The position numbers and the translations under genes were made by a program. This document shows positions 9,243 to 17,557 of a stretch of DNA of 64,000 nt, piece after piece. The notes under the pieces are model-generated. The model saw only the letters and a program-made list of their open reading frames with translations. It did not search any database and had not been told where the DNA came from. Each line of letters opens with the position of its first letter. Positions within the stretch are counted from its first letter, which is position 1. Origin of the DNA: Planctomycetota bacterium (GTDB taxonomy: Bacteria; Planctomycetota; Planctomycetia; Pirellulales; PNKZ01); NCBI GenBank assembly GCA_018242585.1, contig JAFEBQ010000006.1, positions 1-64,000 of the forward strand. The letters run 5' to 3'.

Positions 9243-10897
9243 GAGAACTCCGTCGAGTTGATCAGTGTCCAGGCGATGTCCCCAATCCGGTCGTCCCGGC
9301 TGACGCGATGGCGGTTCTTCAAGCGGTCGACAAAGTAGTCGCGCTCGGCCAGTGTCGGTGGCCGCGAGAGCGTGGTGTAAAAGACCAATTCGACCGCGTT
9401 TTCATCGCTGGTGGCGAACATGGCGATCTGCGAGCAGGTGTTCAGCACCGGATTGCGCTGCGTTTTGTTCTTTACCACTCCTCCGTTCATCAGCAGCAAT
9501 TGCTGCGGGATGGTCCCGCTCCGGTCTTGCATTTCTTCTTCGCCCAGGTCGCCATAAGCGCGGACGAAATTGCCCGTGTCGACCAGCCGGGCCACGCGAA
9601 ACACCAGCGACGTTTTCGCGTTGAGCGTGGTGACCGAGGCGCATTGCACCAGGCTGCCCGCGACTTGCTCGGGGCGCAGTCGCGACAGCGGGAAGATGGC
9701 AAAGTTCTCGTCCATCGCCGGGGCCGTTGGCGGCGGAGTGGCGTCGTCGTTCGACACCGGCGGGCCGTCGTCGGTGCCGCGGCTGTCAAGCCGGAACGGC
9801 CGGCTGAGAGCGATCACCTGGATCAGCCGGTGAATGTCGTAGTCGTGCTCGCGGAAGTCGTCGGCCAACAGCTTGAGCGCCGGCTGAATTGCCTGGCCGC
9901 TGCGGATGTCATCGATTGGCTCGACCAATCCTTGGCCGAACATCAACGCCCAAATACGGTTGACGATCGCCTGGGCAAAGCGCTCATTCTTGGGTGCCGT
10001 GACCCAGGCGGCCAATTGCTCGCGCGACCAGCCGTTCTTGGGCCGGTCGTCGTCCAGATAGGGCGCGCGGGGCGCGATCGTCAACATCTTGCCGGTCACG
10101 CGATCTTCGACCTCGTAAGGGCGTTCGACATTGTGCAGGCCCTTGACCCCCTGGAACGCGGTCTGGCCAAAGAAAGCGGCCAGCGATTGAAAGTCGGCCT
10201 GCTTCCACGGCTCAAAGGGGTGATCGTGACACTCGGCGCAATCGATCCGCGCAGCCAACATCCCTCGCGCCACGCGCGACGCCAACTCGGTCGGCTCGGG
10301 CTTGGGCGAGCCCATGTCGGGCCTCATGCTGGCGATGATGAAGTTAGCGGCCGGTTCGTCGGTGCCATAGCCTTCGACCGTGAGCATGCGGCGGATCGTC
10401 TGGTCGTACGGTCGGCGCTCGCGCAGCTCGTCGCTCAGCCAGGCCACGAACCGTCGCCGGCGATAGGCGATGAACACGCCGTCCTTGGTGCCGACAAACG
10501 CGCGGGCCAGCCGCTCGGCCAGATAGTCATTGAAGCGTCGATCGTCCAGCACTTTGGCCAGGTAGACGTCCACGCGCCGGTCTTTGGGTTGCTGATCGAG
10601 CTGACGCAGTTCTTCGAGCGACGGGATCGTGCCCATCAGCGCGAGCGCCAGCCGGCGCACCACGGTCGATTCGCCCGCCGGCGGAGCTGGCTCGACGCCT
10701 TGCTTGCGCCAGCGCTCCTCGAAGACTTTGTTTAGCCGATCGACCGACGTTTGAATGTCGGGCGCCAACATCCGCTCGGCGGCGTTTCGTTCCTGGCGCA
10801 ACGGCCGGATGGCCGGCGACAAGATCACCACGCACGCCAACACGCCGCCCGCCACCACGGCCAGGAAGACCAGATTTCGCTTCAGCGTGGCGGGCAT
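9230..10897 (-). CDS. DUF1549/DUF1553 (PSD1) domain protein
   Basis: A 555-residue exported protein. An N-terminal membrane segment (NLVFLAVVAGGVLACVVIL) is followed by DUF1549 (RRLALALMGTIPSLEEL to the CAECHDHPFEPWKQADF segment) and then DUF1553 (FAQAIVNRIWALMFGQGLVEP, FPLSRLRPEQVAGSLVQC and a closing SRPPTLAERDYF). Many family members also carry a cytochrome-type PSCyt1 domain. Here the only CxxC-like site is CAECH inside DUF1549, so PSCyt1 appears absent. The gene precedes and overlaps the DUF1501 gene by 13 bases, which implies co-translation. These pairs are expanded in planctomycetes and thought to act on complex polysaccharides, but that function is unproven. Confidence 0.9.
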   Translation of the reverse strand: MPATLKRNLVFLAVVAGGVLACVVILSPAIRPLRQERNAAERMLAPDIQTSVDRLNKVFEERWRKQGVEPAPPAGESTVVRRLALALMGTIPSLEELRQLDQQPKDRRVDVYLAKVLDDRRFNDYLAERLARAFVGTKDGVFIAYRRRRFVAWLSDELRERRPYDQTIRRMLTVEGYGTDEPAANFIIASMRPDMGSPKPEPTELASRVARGMLAARIDCAECHDHPFEPWKQADFQSLAAFFGQTAFQGVKGLHNVERPYEVEDRVTGKMLTIAPRAPYLDDDRPKNGWSREQLAAWVTAPKNERFAQAIVNRIWALMFGQGLVEPIDDIRSGQAIQPALKLLADDFREHDYDIHRLIQVIALSRPFRLDSRGTDDGPPVSNDDATPPPTAPAMDENFAIFPLSRLRPEQVAGSLVQCASVTTLNAKTSLVFRVARLVDTGNFVRAYGDLGEEEMQDRSGTIPQQLLLMNGGVVKNKTQRNPVLNTCSQIAMFATSDENAVELVFYTTLSRPPTLAERDYFVDRLKNRHRVSRDDRIGDIAWTLINSTEFSWNH

Positions 10898-11274
10898 GCG
10901 ACAATCGCCTTAATCAAGCGGACAGAAGGCAGGAAAAAGCTGCGACTTGATTACAAGCCATACGAGGTAAGAACCATCCTAGGAACAACGCCGCTCCCCG
11001 CGATGCGGCCAGGCCGCCACGTTTCGCGAGCTGGTCGAACCGCCGCGGGAGCGGCCGCAGGTTCCTGCTTCTGGCTATACCTTCGATGGTACTGGAAAAA
11101 CTTCGTAATTTGTCCAGAAACTGGGTAAGCTCCGGCGGGGTATGAATGTCAGGTTGCGGTGTTAGGCGCCGATGACGCTCGACGGCCCGGCAGACGCAAT
11201 CCCGCCAGCGTTTTCATTGCTCGACTCGCCGCTTTCCGCGTTTGAGTGAGCTCACATTAACCTGATAAGTTTCA
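10898..11274. other. Intergenic region between divergent genes, no gene seen
   Basis: This 377-base gap separates the divergent DUF1549 gene and a multipass membrane protein, so it must hold promoters in both directions. I see no convincing open frame, RNA gene or strong palindrome. The last 20 bases before 11275 (ACATTAACCTGATAAGTTTC) lack a clear ribosome-binding site. Confidence 0.5.
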
Positions 11275-12519
11275 ATGCTTTCCGACGACGTGGTGATCGC
11301 CCAGGAATTGCCGATTGACGCACCTCTTACGCCCATCGAGGTGGGGACCGACGCTGGCGCGCCGGCGGCGGAGTCGCTCGTGAACAACGATGTTCCCGCC
11401 GCGCGGCCGGGGATTTTCCGGCGCGTCGGCCGGGGGATTTATCGGGCCACGACCTGGTGCTTTGGCGTCCTGTCACTGGTCCTGGCCCTGGCTGTGATTT
11501 CCTGGGTGCCGATCCTGCAGTTTGCCAGCCTGGGCTATCTGCTTGAAGTTTGCGGGCGTGTGGCACGAACCGGACGGTTGCGCGACGGTTGGGTCGGCAT
11601 CGACCAGGGCGCACGGATGGGGGGCATCGCGTTCGGTCTGGCGTTGTTGCTCGCGCCGCTGGTCATGTTGCGAATGTTCGCGCGCAGCGCGCGGCTGATC
11701 GACACCGGCGGTTCGCGCGACGCCCTGCTCACCTGGCTGCTGGTGGCGATGGCCGTGCTGGGGGTGATTCATTTCCTCAGCGCCATGTGGCGCGGCGGCC
11801 GGGTGCGCAACTTCCTCTGGCCCGCGCCGATTCGCACCTTGCGGATCATTCGCGAGGTGCTGAGTCATCCGCTGGCGACCTATCGCACGGCGCGCGACAC
11901 GACCTGCGCATTTCTCGAAAGCCTGCGGCTGCCCTATTATCTGTGGCTGGGTGCGCGCGGGGCGCTGGGGGGAATCATTTGGCTGTTCATCCCGGTCACG
12001 ATCCTGGTTCTGGGGCGCAAGCTACCGGCGCTGGGCGTGCTGGGGGGCATTCTGTTCGGCATCGTGCTGTTGTACTTGCCGTTCGTGCAAGCGCGGTTCG
12101 CCGCCGAGAATCGCTTTGGCGCGATGTTCGAGATTCGTCGCACGCGACGGCTGTTCGTGCGCGCGCCAGTGATGTTTGTGCTGGCGTTGTTGCTGACGCT
12201 GGCCCTGGCGATTCCGCTCTATCTGACCAAGGTCGAGATGATCCCGGCCGACGCGGCCTGGCTGGCGTGCCTGGTCTTTGTCGTCTTCAATTGGCCGGCG
12301 CGATTCATTACCGGCTGGGCCTTGGCCCGAGCGGCGCGGCGCGAGCACCCGCGCAACTTTTTCATTCGCCAACTGGCGCGGGTCGGCATGTTGCCAATCG
12401 TGGCGGCTTACACGTTGATCGTGTATCTGACGCAGTTCACGTCCTGGTACGGCGTGGTGAGCATCTACGCCCAGCACCCGTTCCTGGTGCCAGTGCCGTT
12501 TCTGGCGTTTGAGTACTAA
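11275..12519 (+). CDS. Multipass membrane protein (DUF4013-like)
   Basis: A 414-residue inner-membrane protein. A soluble Ala/Pro-rich N-terminus of about 55 residues is followed by six to eight hydrophobic segments, for example CFGVLSLVLALAVISWV, IAFGLALLLAPLVMLRM, LLTWLLVAMAVLGVIHF, GGIIWLFIPVTILVL and VMFVLALLLTLALAIPL. A basic cytosolic loop with IRTLRIIREVLSHPL lies between segments. The pattern resembles DUF4013-type proteins, whose role is unknown. The ATG at 11275 is chosen as the first start of the open frame. It is followed, three bases after its stop, by a heptad-repeat hairpin shared with the convergent zinc-ribbon gene. Confidence 0.75.
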   Translation: MLSDDVVIAQELPIDAPLTPIEVGTDAGAPAAESLVNNDVPAARPGIFRRVGRGIYRATTWCFGVLSLVLALAVISWVPILQFASLGYLLEVCGRVARTGRLRDGWVGIDQGARMGGIAFGLALLLAPLVMLRMFARSARLIDTGGSRDALLTWLLVAMAVLGVIHFLSAMWRGGRVRNFLWPAPIRTLRIIREVLSHPLATYRTARDTTCAFLESLRLPYYLWLGARGALGGIIWLFIPVTILVLGRKLPALGVLGGILFGIVLLYLPFVQARFAAENRFGAMFEIRRTRRLFVRAPVMFVLALLLTLALAIPLYLTKVEMIPADAAWLACLVFVVFNWPARFITGWALARAARREHPRNFFIRQLARVGMLPIVAAYTLIVYLTQFTSWYGVVSIYAQHPFLVPVPFLAFEY

Positions 12520-12522
12520 TCG

Positions 12523-12606
12523 TCCGTGGTCAGTAGTCCGTGGTCAGTTGTTGAAGACCACGCCACTAGCATGCAACTGACAACTGACCACGGACAACTG
12601 ACAAAA
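12523..12606. repeat. Heptad array B with inverted arms between convergent genes
   Basis: Exactly twelve seven-base words fill the whole convergent gap. From 12523 they read TCCGTGG, TCAGTAG, TCCGTGG, TCAGTTG and so on, and from 12572 the complementary set TGCAACT, GACAACT, GACCACG, GACAACT. TCCGTGGTCAGTTG at 12537-12550 is the perfect reverse complement of 12581-12594. The array starts three bases after one stop codon and ends two bases before the other, so a long hairpin would end both transcripts. Confidence 0.8.
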
Positions 12607-12608
12607 CA

Positions 12609-13184
12609 TCACTCTCCCCCGCCTTTGACCATCATGTAGATGAACATGCCGACGAACATCACGCCCACGAAGATGGCGATGCGAATCGACCACTTCAACA
12701 ACGCCGCGTTGAAATCTTCTTCCTTGCGGCGCTTCTCATCGGCCTGTTGATGCTTGTATTCCTGGCTGTCCTCGAACCGTAGCTCGAATTGCACGTTGCA
12801 ATACGGGCAAAGCGCTTGCTGGCCGAACATGTCGGACGGCGTTTCCAGCACGTGCCCGTTCGGACAGGGAATGCGGACGATCTGCGGCTCGGGCGGCTTT
12901 TCGGGCTCGGCCGGCTTGGGTGGTTCGGGGGGCGGCGCTTGCTGTTGCGGCGCGGGGGCCGCCGGCGCTTGCTGCTGGGCCGGTTGCATGCCTGGGAACA
13001 CTCCCGGCGGCGTGAATCCACCGGGCTGCATACCAGGTTGCATCCCAGGCTGACCGTAGCCGGCCCCTTGCATCACCGGGATCACGAACATCGAGCCGCA
13101 CATCGGGCACTGGCTTTGCTGCCCCATCTGTGATTCGTCACCCTGCAACAGGTGTCCCTGCGGACAGTAGAACTGGAATGGCAT
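12609..13184 (-). CDS. Membrane-anchored double zinc-ribbon protein
   Basis: A 191-residue protein with two zinc-ribbon-like modules of identical spacing. Cys7, His11, Cys26 and Cys29 form the first. Cys107, His111, Cys126 and Cys129 form the second (C-x3-H-x14-C-x2-C in both). They are joined by a Gln/Pro/Gly/Met-rich linker at 38-100. A charged helix (140-165) leads to one C-terminal membrane segment (IRIAIFVGVMFVGMFIYMMV), so the ribbons face the cytoplasm or periplasm from a tail anchor. I know the module only as a planctomycete-style zinc-ribbon. The ligand or partner is unknown. Translation starts at the ATG at 13184, since MPFQFYCPQGH begins the first ribbon. Confidence 0.75.
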   Translation of the reverse strand: MPFQFYCPQGHLLQGDESQMGQQSQCPMCGSMFVIPVMQGAGYGQPGMQPGMQPGGFTPPGVFPGMQPAQQQAPAAPAPQQQAPPPEPPKPAEPEKPPEPQIVRIPCPNGHVLETPSDMFGQQALCPYCNVQFELRFEDSQEYKHQQADEKRRKEEDFNAALLKWSIRIAIFVGVMFVGMFIYMMVKGGGE

Positions 13185-13266
13185 GATCGGTTACTCGTGG
13201 CGTCTCGGAATGATGTATTGAGTTGGCGTCGGGTTCGCTGCAAATGGCGAACGTCCCAGATGGTTG

Positions 13267-13845
13267 TTAAGGGGAAACTGCCGCGCGGTAACAATAGTCG
13301 AACAGCTCGCGCCACTCGGCGTCTTGCAATTTCAAGCAGAGTGCCGTGGCGTTGCCACGCCGGCGGATCGTCGCTTCGCACAGATCCACAAATCGGTCGC
13401 AATCCCAACTTCCGCCCACAGTCAATCGCTCGATTACCGCCGCATCGTCCGCGTCGGTTGATTGTCCGCGTAGCGTAGCAGCCAGCGAGCCGAGCACCGG
13501 GTGCCGCCCCACACGATGGAACCAGTATTTCGCGTTGCCAAAGTCCCCTTCGCGGCGGTGCATGATGCCGTGCCAGAAGCTGCCGGTCGCGGTGGCGATG
13601 TCCTGGCTGATCTGGTGCGACTCGTTGAGAAAGTGATGCCGCAGCCAGAGGGCCGACCGGCACGCCTGAGCCAGCTCGCGATCGGTCACGCGCCGGCCGG
13701 GCCACATGGTGGCGTCGTCCAGCGCCGCCAGCCGAGCCCGCGCGGCCTCGTTCGGCGCGCCGTGCCCCACGTCGTCGGCCGGAGCCGCGTCGATCAGGGC
13801 CGCAATGGCCGGCGAATAAGCGAGTTGTGTCGCGGTGTCGGGCAT
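13267..13845 (-). CDS. Hypothetical protein, 192 aa
   Basis: A soluble protein of 192 residues with no signal peptide. Recognisable blocks are SALWLRHHFLNESHQISQDI, FWHGIMHRREGDFGNAKYWF and GSWDCDRFVDLCEATI, which are rich in His, Trp and acidic residues and look like a compact helical domain. Its family is not one I can name, although it has the feel of a conserved planctomycete protein of unknown function. It is 82 bases upstream of the zinc-ribbon gene on the same strand and could be its first operon partner. Confidence 0.72.
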   Translation of the reverse strand: MPDTATQLAYSPAIAALIDAAPADDVGHGAPNEAARARLAALDDATMWPGRRVTDRELAQACRSALWLRHHFLNESHQISQDIATATGSFWHGIMHRREGDFGNAKYWFHRVGRHPVLGSLAATLRGQSTDADDAAVIERLTVGGSWDCDRFVDLCEATIRRRGNATALCLKLQDAEWRELFDYCYRAAVSP

Positions 13846-14352
13846 GATGGTTTCAGTGTCGCCGCAGGGGTGCGGTACGTGCCCAGGGGCGCGGCTTCGC
13901 GCCAGCCCGTACCATGAACTACCCCGATCGATGACGAAACGTCGTCAATTGGCACGGTGGTAGGAACTGCCCCGCCGACGCCAGCGACGACCGATAGTTG
14001 ATTATTTTGACGGCTGACCGTGCCGTTAGCCCAACGGTCGGTCGTGGCGGGCCTGCGGCCCTGCCAGCCGTTTAACCTGTCTATGCTATCAAGCATTTCT
14101 CAAAAGCAATAGAGCGAATGACGTTACAACGAGCGGGCATGCACGTGGCTGGGTGCTGCTTAGTCGTTACAATCGACGCAATCGTTCCCGACAATGTACC
14201 GACTGCGGGCGATTTCGCCGCGCCGCGGGCCCTGCTGTCGACAGGCGTAGAACTAATCCCTGCCGGAGCTTACCGGTTCTATCCAGCTTGTCGCGCGGCT
14301 GATAAATTGAGTGATTCCATCCACAGCCGTCGATTTACCAGGCCTCAAGTCC
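13846..14352. other. Intergenic region upstream of S1 protein gene
   Basis: About 500 bases between divergent genes. It contains a GC-rich dyad near 13893-13912 (CGCGGCTTCGCGC core) and A+T-richer DNA around 14000-14110, where the promoters for both directions are likely to lie. No open frame with coding character and no RNA gene is seen. Confidence 0.45.
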
Positions 14353-15816
14353 ATGACCGATTCCGCATCGCATCCCGCCCCGCAAGAGACCACCGCCACC
14401 CCCGCCGCCGCAGCGCCCGCCGCGACCGAGGCCCAGGCCGCGAAGCCCGTGGCGCGCGGGCCATTGTCCCGATCCATCGGCTCGCAACGCTCCGGCAGCA
14501 AGCCGGTGCGAGCCAAGCCGCAGCGCGAATTCTCGGGCGAGTCGCGCGACCCGCGTCCCGTGAAGACGACGCCGGTGCCGAACACGCGCGAGAAGCTGGC
14601 GCCGGAAGACGAGCTGGAGTTGGCGGCCGCGATGGGGGAGCAATCGCTCGACGAGATGCTCGATCCGACAGCCAGCGCCATTGCGGCCGAAATTGAACCC
14701 GACACTAAGATACAAGGAACCATTCTGTCGATTCACGGCGACGACGTGTTCGTCGATCTCGGCGGCCGCAATCAAGGCGTCGTGTCGGCGCGCCAGTTGG
14801 TCAAAGACCCAGAGGTCGGCGACACGCTGCAAGTGATCGTGCAGCGGTACAACGCGGAGGACGAGCTGTATCAGGTGAGCCCATCGCTGCACACCGCGAC
14901 CGTGGTCGAGGACTGGTCGCAGGTCAGTGAGGGAATGGTCGTCGAGGCCCGGGTCACCGGTCACAACAAAGGCGGCCTGGAATGCCAGGTGAACCAATTG
15001 CGCGGCTTTATTCCGGCTAGCCAGATCGCGCCGTATCGCGTCGAAAACCTGGAGCAATACGTCGGCCAACACCTGACGTGCGTGGTACACGAGGCGAACG
15101 TCGAGCGGCGAAATCTGGTGCTCAGCGCGCGGGCGATCATCGAACGGCAGCGTGAAGAGGCCAAGTCGCAAGCGCTGTCCGAGCTGCAAGAAGGACAAGT
15201 CCGCGAAGGGACCGTCCGGAGCGTGCAAGATTTCGGCGCGTTTGTGGACATTGGCGGCGTCGATGGCCTGGTCCACGTCAGCCAGTTGAGCTGGCAGCGT
15301 GTCAACAACCCCGCCGACGTGGTTAGCGTGGGGCAGCGCGTGAAGGTGCTGATCAAAAAGATTGACACCGCCAGCGGCAAGATCGGCCTGAGCATGCGCG
15401 ATCTGCTCGACAATCCGTGGCACACCCTGGCCGAGCGCAAGCCGGTGACGAGCGTCATCCGCGGCAAGGTAACGCGGCTCATGGACTTTGGCGCGTTCGT
15501 CGAGGTCGAACCGGGGGTCGAGGGGCTGGTCCACGTCAGTGAGTTGTCGGTGGGCCGCGTGTTCCGCGTGCGCGATGTCGTGGAAGTCGGGCAGGAAGTC
15601 GAAGCCAAGGTGCTGTCGATCGATCCCGAGGCCCAGCGGATGAGCCTGTCGATCAAGGCGGCGGCCATGCTCGGCGCGCCGCTTGAGGACGAGAAACCCG
15701 GCGAGGAAGCCCCGCCGCCAACGCCCCTGACGCCGGCACAAATCGCGGCGCAGAAGAATCTGAAGGGCGGCATCGCCAAGCAGAGCGGCGGCGAAAAGTT
15801 CGGCCTGAAGTGGTAG
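14353..15816 (+). CDS. S1 RNA-binding domain protein (RpsA-like)
   Basis: A 487-residue protein with about four S1 (OB-fold) repeats: residues 119-180 ([20 protein letters not shown]), 193-261 (a degenerate copy with GFIPASQI), 282-350 ([17 protein letters not shown]) and 367-435 ([18 protein letters not shown]). Repeats 3 and 4 carry the canonical GAFV and GLVHVS motifs, and 1 and 2 are divergent. The Ala/Pro/Arg-rich N-terminal 105 residues are probably disordered. It is likely a ribosomal-protein-S1 homologue that helps mRNA loading, or a related S1 paralogue. It has four repeats, against six in E. coli. The ATG at 14353 (MTDSASHP) is preferred to the upstream in-frame start at 14311. Confidence 0.88.
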   Translation: MTDSASHPAPQETTATPAAAAPAATEAQAAKPVARGPLSRSIGSQRSGSKPVRAKPQREFSGESRDPRPVKTTPVPNTREKLAPEDELELAAAMGEQSLDEMLDPTASAIAAEIEPDTKIQGTILSIHGDDVFVDLGGRNQGVVSARQLVKDPEVGDTLQVIVQRYNAEDELYQVSPSLHTATVVEDWSQVSEGMVVEARVTGHNKGGLECQVNQLRGFIPASQIAPYRVENLEQYVGQHLTCVVHEANVERRNLVLSARAIIERQREEAKSQALSELQEGQVREGTVRSVQDFGAFVDIGGVDGLVHVSQLSWQRVNNPADVVSVGQRVKVLIKKIDTASGKIGLSMRDLLDNPWHTLAERKPVTSVIRGKVTRLMDFGAFVEVEPGVEGLVHVSELSVGRVFRVRDVVEVGQEVEAKVLSIDPEAQRMSLSIKAAAMLGAPLEDEKPGEEAPPPTPLTPAQIAAQKNLKGGIAKQSGGEKFGLKW

Positions 15817-15857
15817 TTCATTTTTCACGTCATCTAACGACGTGCCCAACGCTTGCC

Positions 15858-15887
15858 GTTTAGCCGCAGGGCCATAGGCCCGCGCGC
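15858..15887. repeat. GTTTAGCC...GGCC-type intergenic repeat
   Basis: The stretch GTTTAGCCGCAGGGCCATAG, followed by GCCCGCGCGC, resembles intergenic stretches at 38081-38112 (GTTTAATCCGCAGGCC) and 49938-49968 (GTTTAGCCCCAGGGCC), and a reverse copy near 50089-50112. All hold a GGGCC/GGCCC core palindrome. It lies between the S1 gene and the XRE gene. Confidence 0.5.
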
Positions 15888-15939
15888 ATCGCCCCGACGT
15901 CGAGTCAACCGCCGAAATTCGCGAGCGTCGCAAAAAGCG

Positions 15940-16323
15940 TTACCGCGTCACGCTCGGTTTGTTCCCCGCTTCTTCAATGACGAAGCGCAGGTTCGCACCC
16001 ACGGCTTGAGCGTAGTTTTCCAGTGTCGCATACGTGGGGTTGGTGAAGACGCCGTTTTCAAGTTTGCTAATTGCCGAACGGTCCATTCCCGACCGCTTCG
16101 ATACTTCCGCGAGACTCAGTCCGTGGAGTTCACGGAGTTCTTTCAAGCGACGGAGCGCATGGAGCAACTCGAAATAGTGCTGCTGCTTGAGGGGAGGCAA
16201 GTAATCGCCGCTGGCGCTGAGCGATTCCAGCGTGGGCTTGTTCTGATACTTGGCCCTGATCGCTTCGTCGCGAGCGACCTCTTCAGCAGTCAGGCGGCTA
16301 GTTCGCGATTGTCGCTTTGGCAT
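15940..16323 (-). CDS. XRE-family helix-turn-helix regulator
   Basis: A 127-residue protein with a Cro/C1-type helix-turn-helix at about residues 61-110 (LKELRELHGLSLAEVSKRSG, then MDRSAISKLENG). The basic N-terminus starts MPKRQSRTSRLTAEE. The domain ends VGANLRFVIEEAG, a form common in antitoxin-like and stand-alone XRE regulators. No toxin gene is adjacent, so a solitary regulator is more likely. The region is A+T-richer than the surrounding genes. An imperfect dyad in the A+T-rich DNA just upstream (16360-16377) is a candidate autoregulatory operator. Confidence 0.88.
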   Translation of the reverse strand: MPKRQSRTSRLTAEEVARDEAIRAKYQNKPTLESLSASGDYLPPLKQQHYFELLHALRRLKELRELHGLSLAEVSKRSGMDRSAISKLENGVFTNPTYATLENYAQAVGANLRFVIEEAGNKPSVTR

Positions 16324-16329
16324 CCTAGT

Positions 16330-16377
16330 TACCGTTATCCGTACATTTATAATCCTGCTGTTGAATTATATTACAAC
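16330..16377 (-). promoter_or_regulatory. Candidate promoter and operator of the XRE gene
   Basis: On the minus strand, TTGTAA (at about 16374-16369) is followed after 18 bases by TTATAA, a plausible -35/-10 pair. The imperfect palindrome GTTGAATTATATTACAAC (16360-16377, 14 of 18 positions symmetric) overlaps the -35 region. A second imperfect dyad, TACCGTTATCCGTA, lies at about 16330-16343. Arrangement and A+T content fit repressor binding, but nothing proves it. Confidence 0.4.
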
Positions 16378-16565
16378 ACCAAGTATCTAAGGAAAGTCCG
16401 GCAACAGCCCAATCTCTCTAGCCCTAAATTGCCATTTGGCCCATACTTACGCGCGCTTTCTCAAATTACCCAGGGTCTCGTGTGACCCAGGGCTACCGGC
16501 CGGCCACTCAAAGGTCAGACAGTCGAGCGACACGGATCGTCGCCGAGTGAGCCGGAGGCGCTGGC

Positions 16566-17195
16566 GTGAGGATCGGCCTAGTGAGCCTCCAGGATCTCAG
16601 CGACGAACAACTCGCCGCCCAGGCGGCGCGTGAAGGCTCGGACGGCCCGGCGTTTGTCACGCTGGTCGACCGCTTTCGCGACCGCGTGTGGCGAGTCTGT
16701 TACCGGCTGTTGGGTAACGAGGCTGATGCCCACGATGCCGCTCAGGAAGTGTTTGTCCGCCTGTTTCTGCACCGGCAGAAGTTCGAAGGGCGCTCGAAAT
16801 ACTCGACCTGGGTTCACGGCATCGCGATTCGCACCTGCTTGACGTTACGCCGCGGTCGCGGCCGACGCCGCCGGCGCGAGGACCTGGCGGCGCAGCAAGC
16901 CGCGGTCAGCACGCCGGGCGAAAGCGGCCTGAAGCTCGACCTGGTCCAGATGCTCGATGTGCTTGACGAAGAGGATCGCGCCCTGGTGATCCTGAAATAC
17001 GTCGAAGACTACAGCTATGAAGAACTTGCCGAGATTTTCGAGTTGTCCGTCAGCGCCTGCAAGATGCGCGTGGCCCGGGCCCGCGACAAAATCCAGCAGC
17101 GCTACGGCGAGGGAGCCACGAGTAAGCGCGCGGCAACCCCGGCCGACGCGCCGGCCAGCGCCAAGCCCAAGCGCAGTCCAAGGCGGGAGCCATGA
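16566..17195 (+). CDS. ECF-type sigma-70 factor
   Basis: A 209-residue extracytoplasmic-function sigma factor. Region 2 runs from about residue 27 (FVTLVDRFRDRVWRVCYRLL, with DAHDAAQEVFVRLF for -10 binding). Region 4 is at about 125-175 (LDEEDRALVILKYVEDYSY and the helix-turn-helix AEIFELSVSACKMRVARARDK). The tail is Ala/Lys/Arg-rich. The start at 16566 is a GTG, and a second in-frame GTG is at 16581. The stop overlaps the next gene by four bases (ATGA), so a small membrane protein is translationally coupled. That position is where ECF operons usually carry an anti-sigma factor. Confidence 0.93.
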   Translation: MRIGLVSLQDLSDEQLAAQAAREGSDGPAFVTLVDRFRDRVWRVCYRLLGNEADAHDAAQEVFVRLFLHRQKFEGRSKYSTWVHGIAIRTCLTLRRGRGRRRRREDLAAQQAAVSTPGESGLKLDLVQMLDVLDEEDRALVILKYVEDYSYEELAEIFELSVSACKMRVARARDKIQQRYGEGATSKRAATPADAPASAKPKRSPRREP

Positions 17196-17446
17196 TGGAA
17201 CACGACATCTTCAATCAGCTCAGCGAACACGTCGAGCCAGCGCCACCAGCGCCGAGCCATTTCAACCACGCGTTGCACTCGCGGTTGAATCGCTCGCTGC
17301 TGGTGCTGCACCTGACCGAGTTCGTGCTCAAAGTTTTCGGCTATGCCGTCGCGCACTTTTCGCGAGCCGTGCTGGCCTTGGTGGTTTATACGTTTTCCGG
17401 ACGGTACCTGGTCGATCGGCAGGATCGACCACCGCGTGCGCCGTGA
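17192..17446 (+). CDS. Short membrane protein coupled to the sigma factor
   Basis: An 84-residue protein with a soluble His-containing N-terminus (MMEHDIFNQLSEHVEPAPPAPSH) and one probable membrane segment (VFGYAVAHFSRAVLALVVYTF). It begins inside the stop of the ECF sigma gene (ATGA overlap), the position of a cognate anti-sigma factor. It lacks the ZAS zinc motif (HxxxCxxC). It would therefore be either a reduced anti-sigma factor or an unrelated membrane protein. The overlap strongly implies co-expression, but the function is inference. Confidence 0.65.
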   Translation: MMEHDIFNQLSEHVEPAPPAPSHFNHALHSRLNRSLLVLHLTEFVLKVFGYAVAHFSRAVLALVVYTFSGRYLVDRQDRPPRAP

Positions 17447-17557
17447 CCCGTCCGTGCTTGATTCAACGGCGCCGGGACTGCGTGGCGAGCGCAGCCCTGC
17501 TCGGCAGATTGTCCCTCGCCGGTTGCTGATCTGTTCTCTTCTTCGGGAGTTAATATC

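Noticed and set aside
14335-15933. 532-codon minus-strand frame opposite the S1 protein gene
   Set aside because: No recognisable domain and antisense to four clear S1 repeats. Consistent with high G+C keeping stops out of the opposite strand.
16388-16412. GGAAAGTCCGG string reminiscent of the RNase P RNA core
   Set aside because: No other conserved RNase P segment or pairing is found within several hundred bases. It lies in a short A+T-rich leader of the XRE gene.
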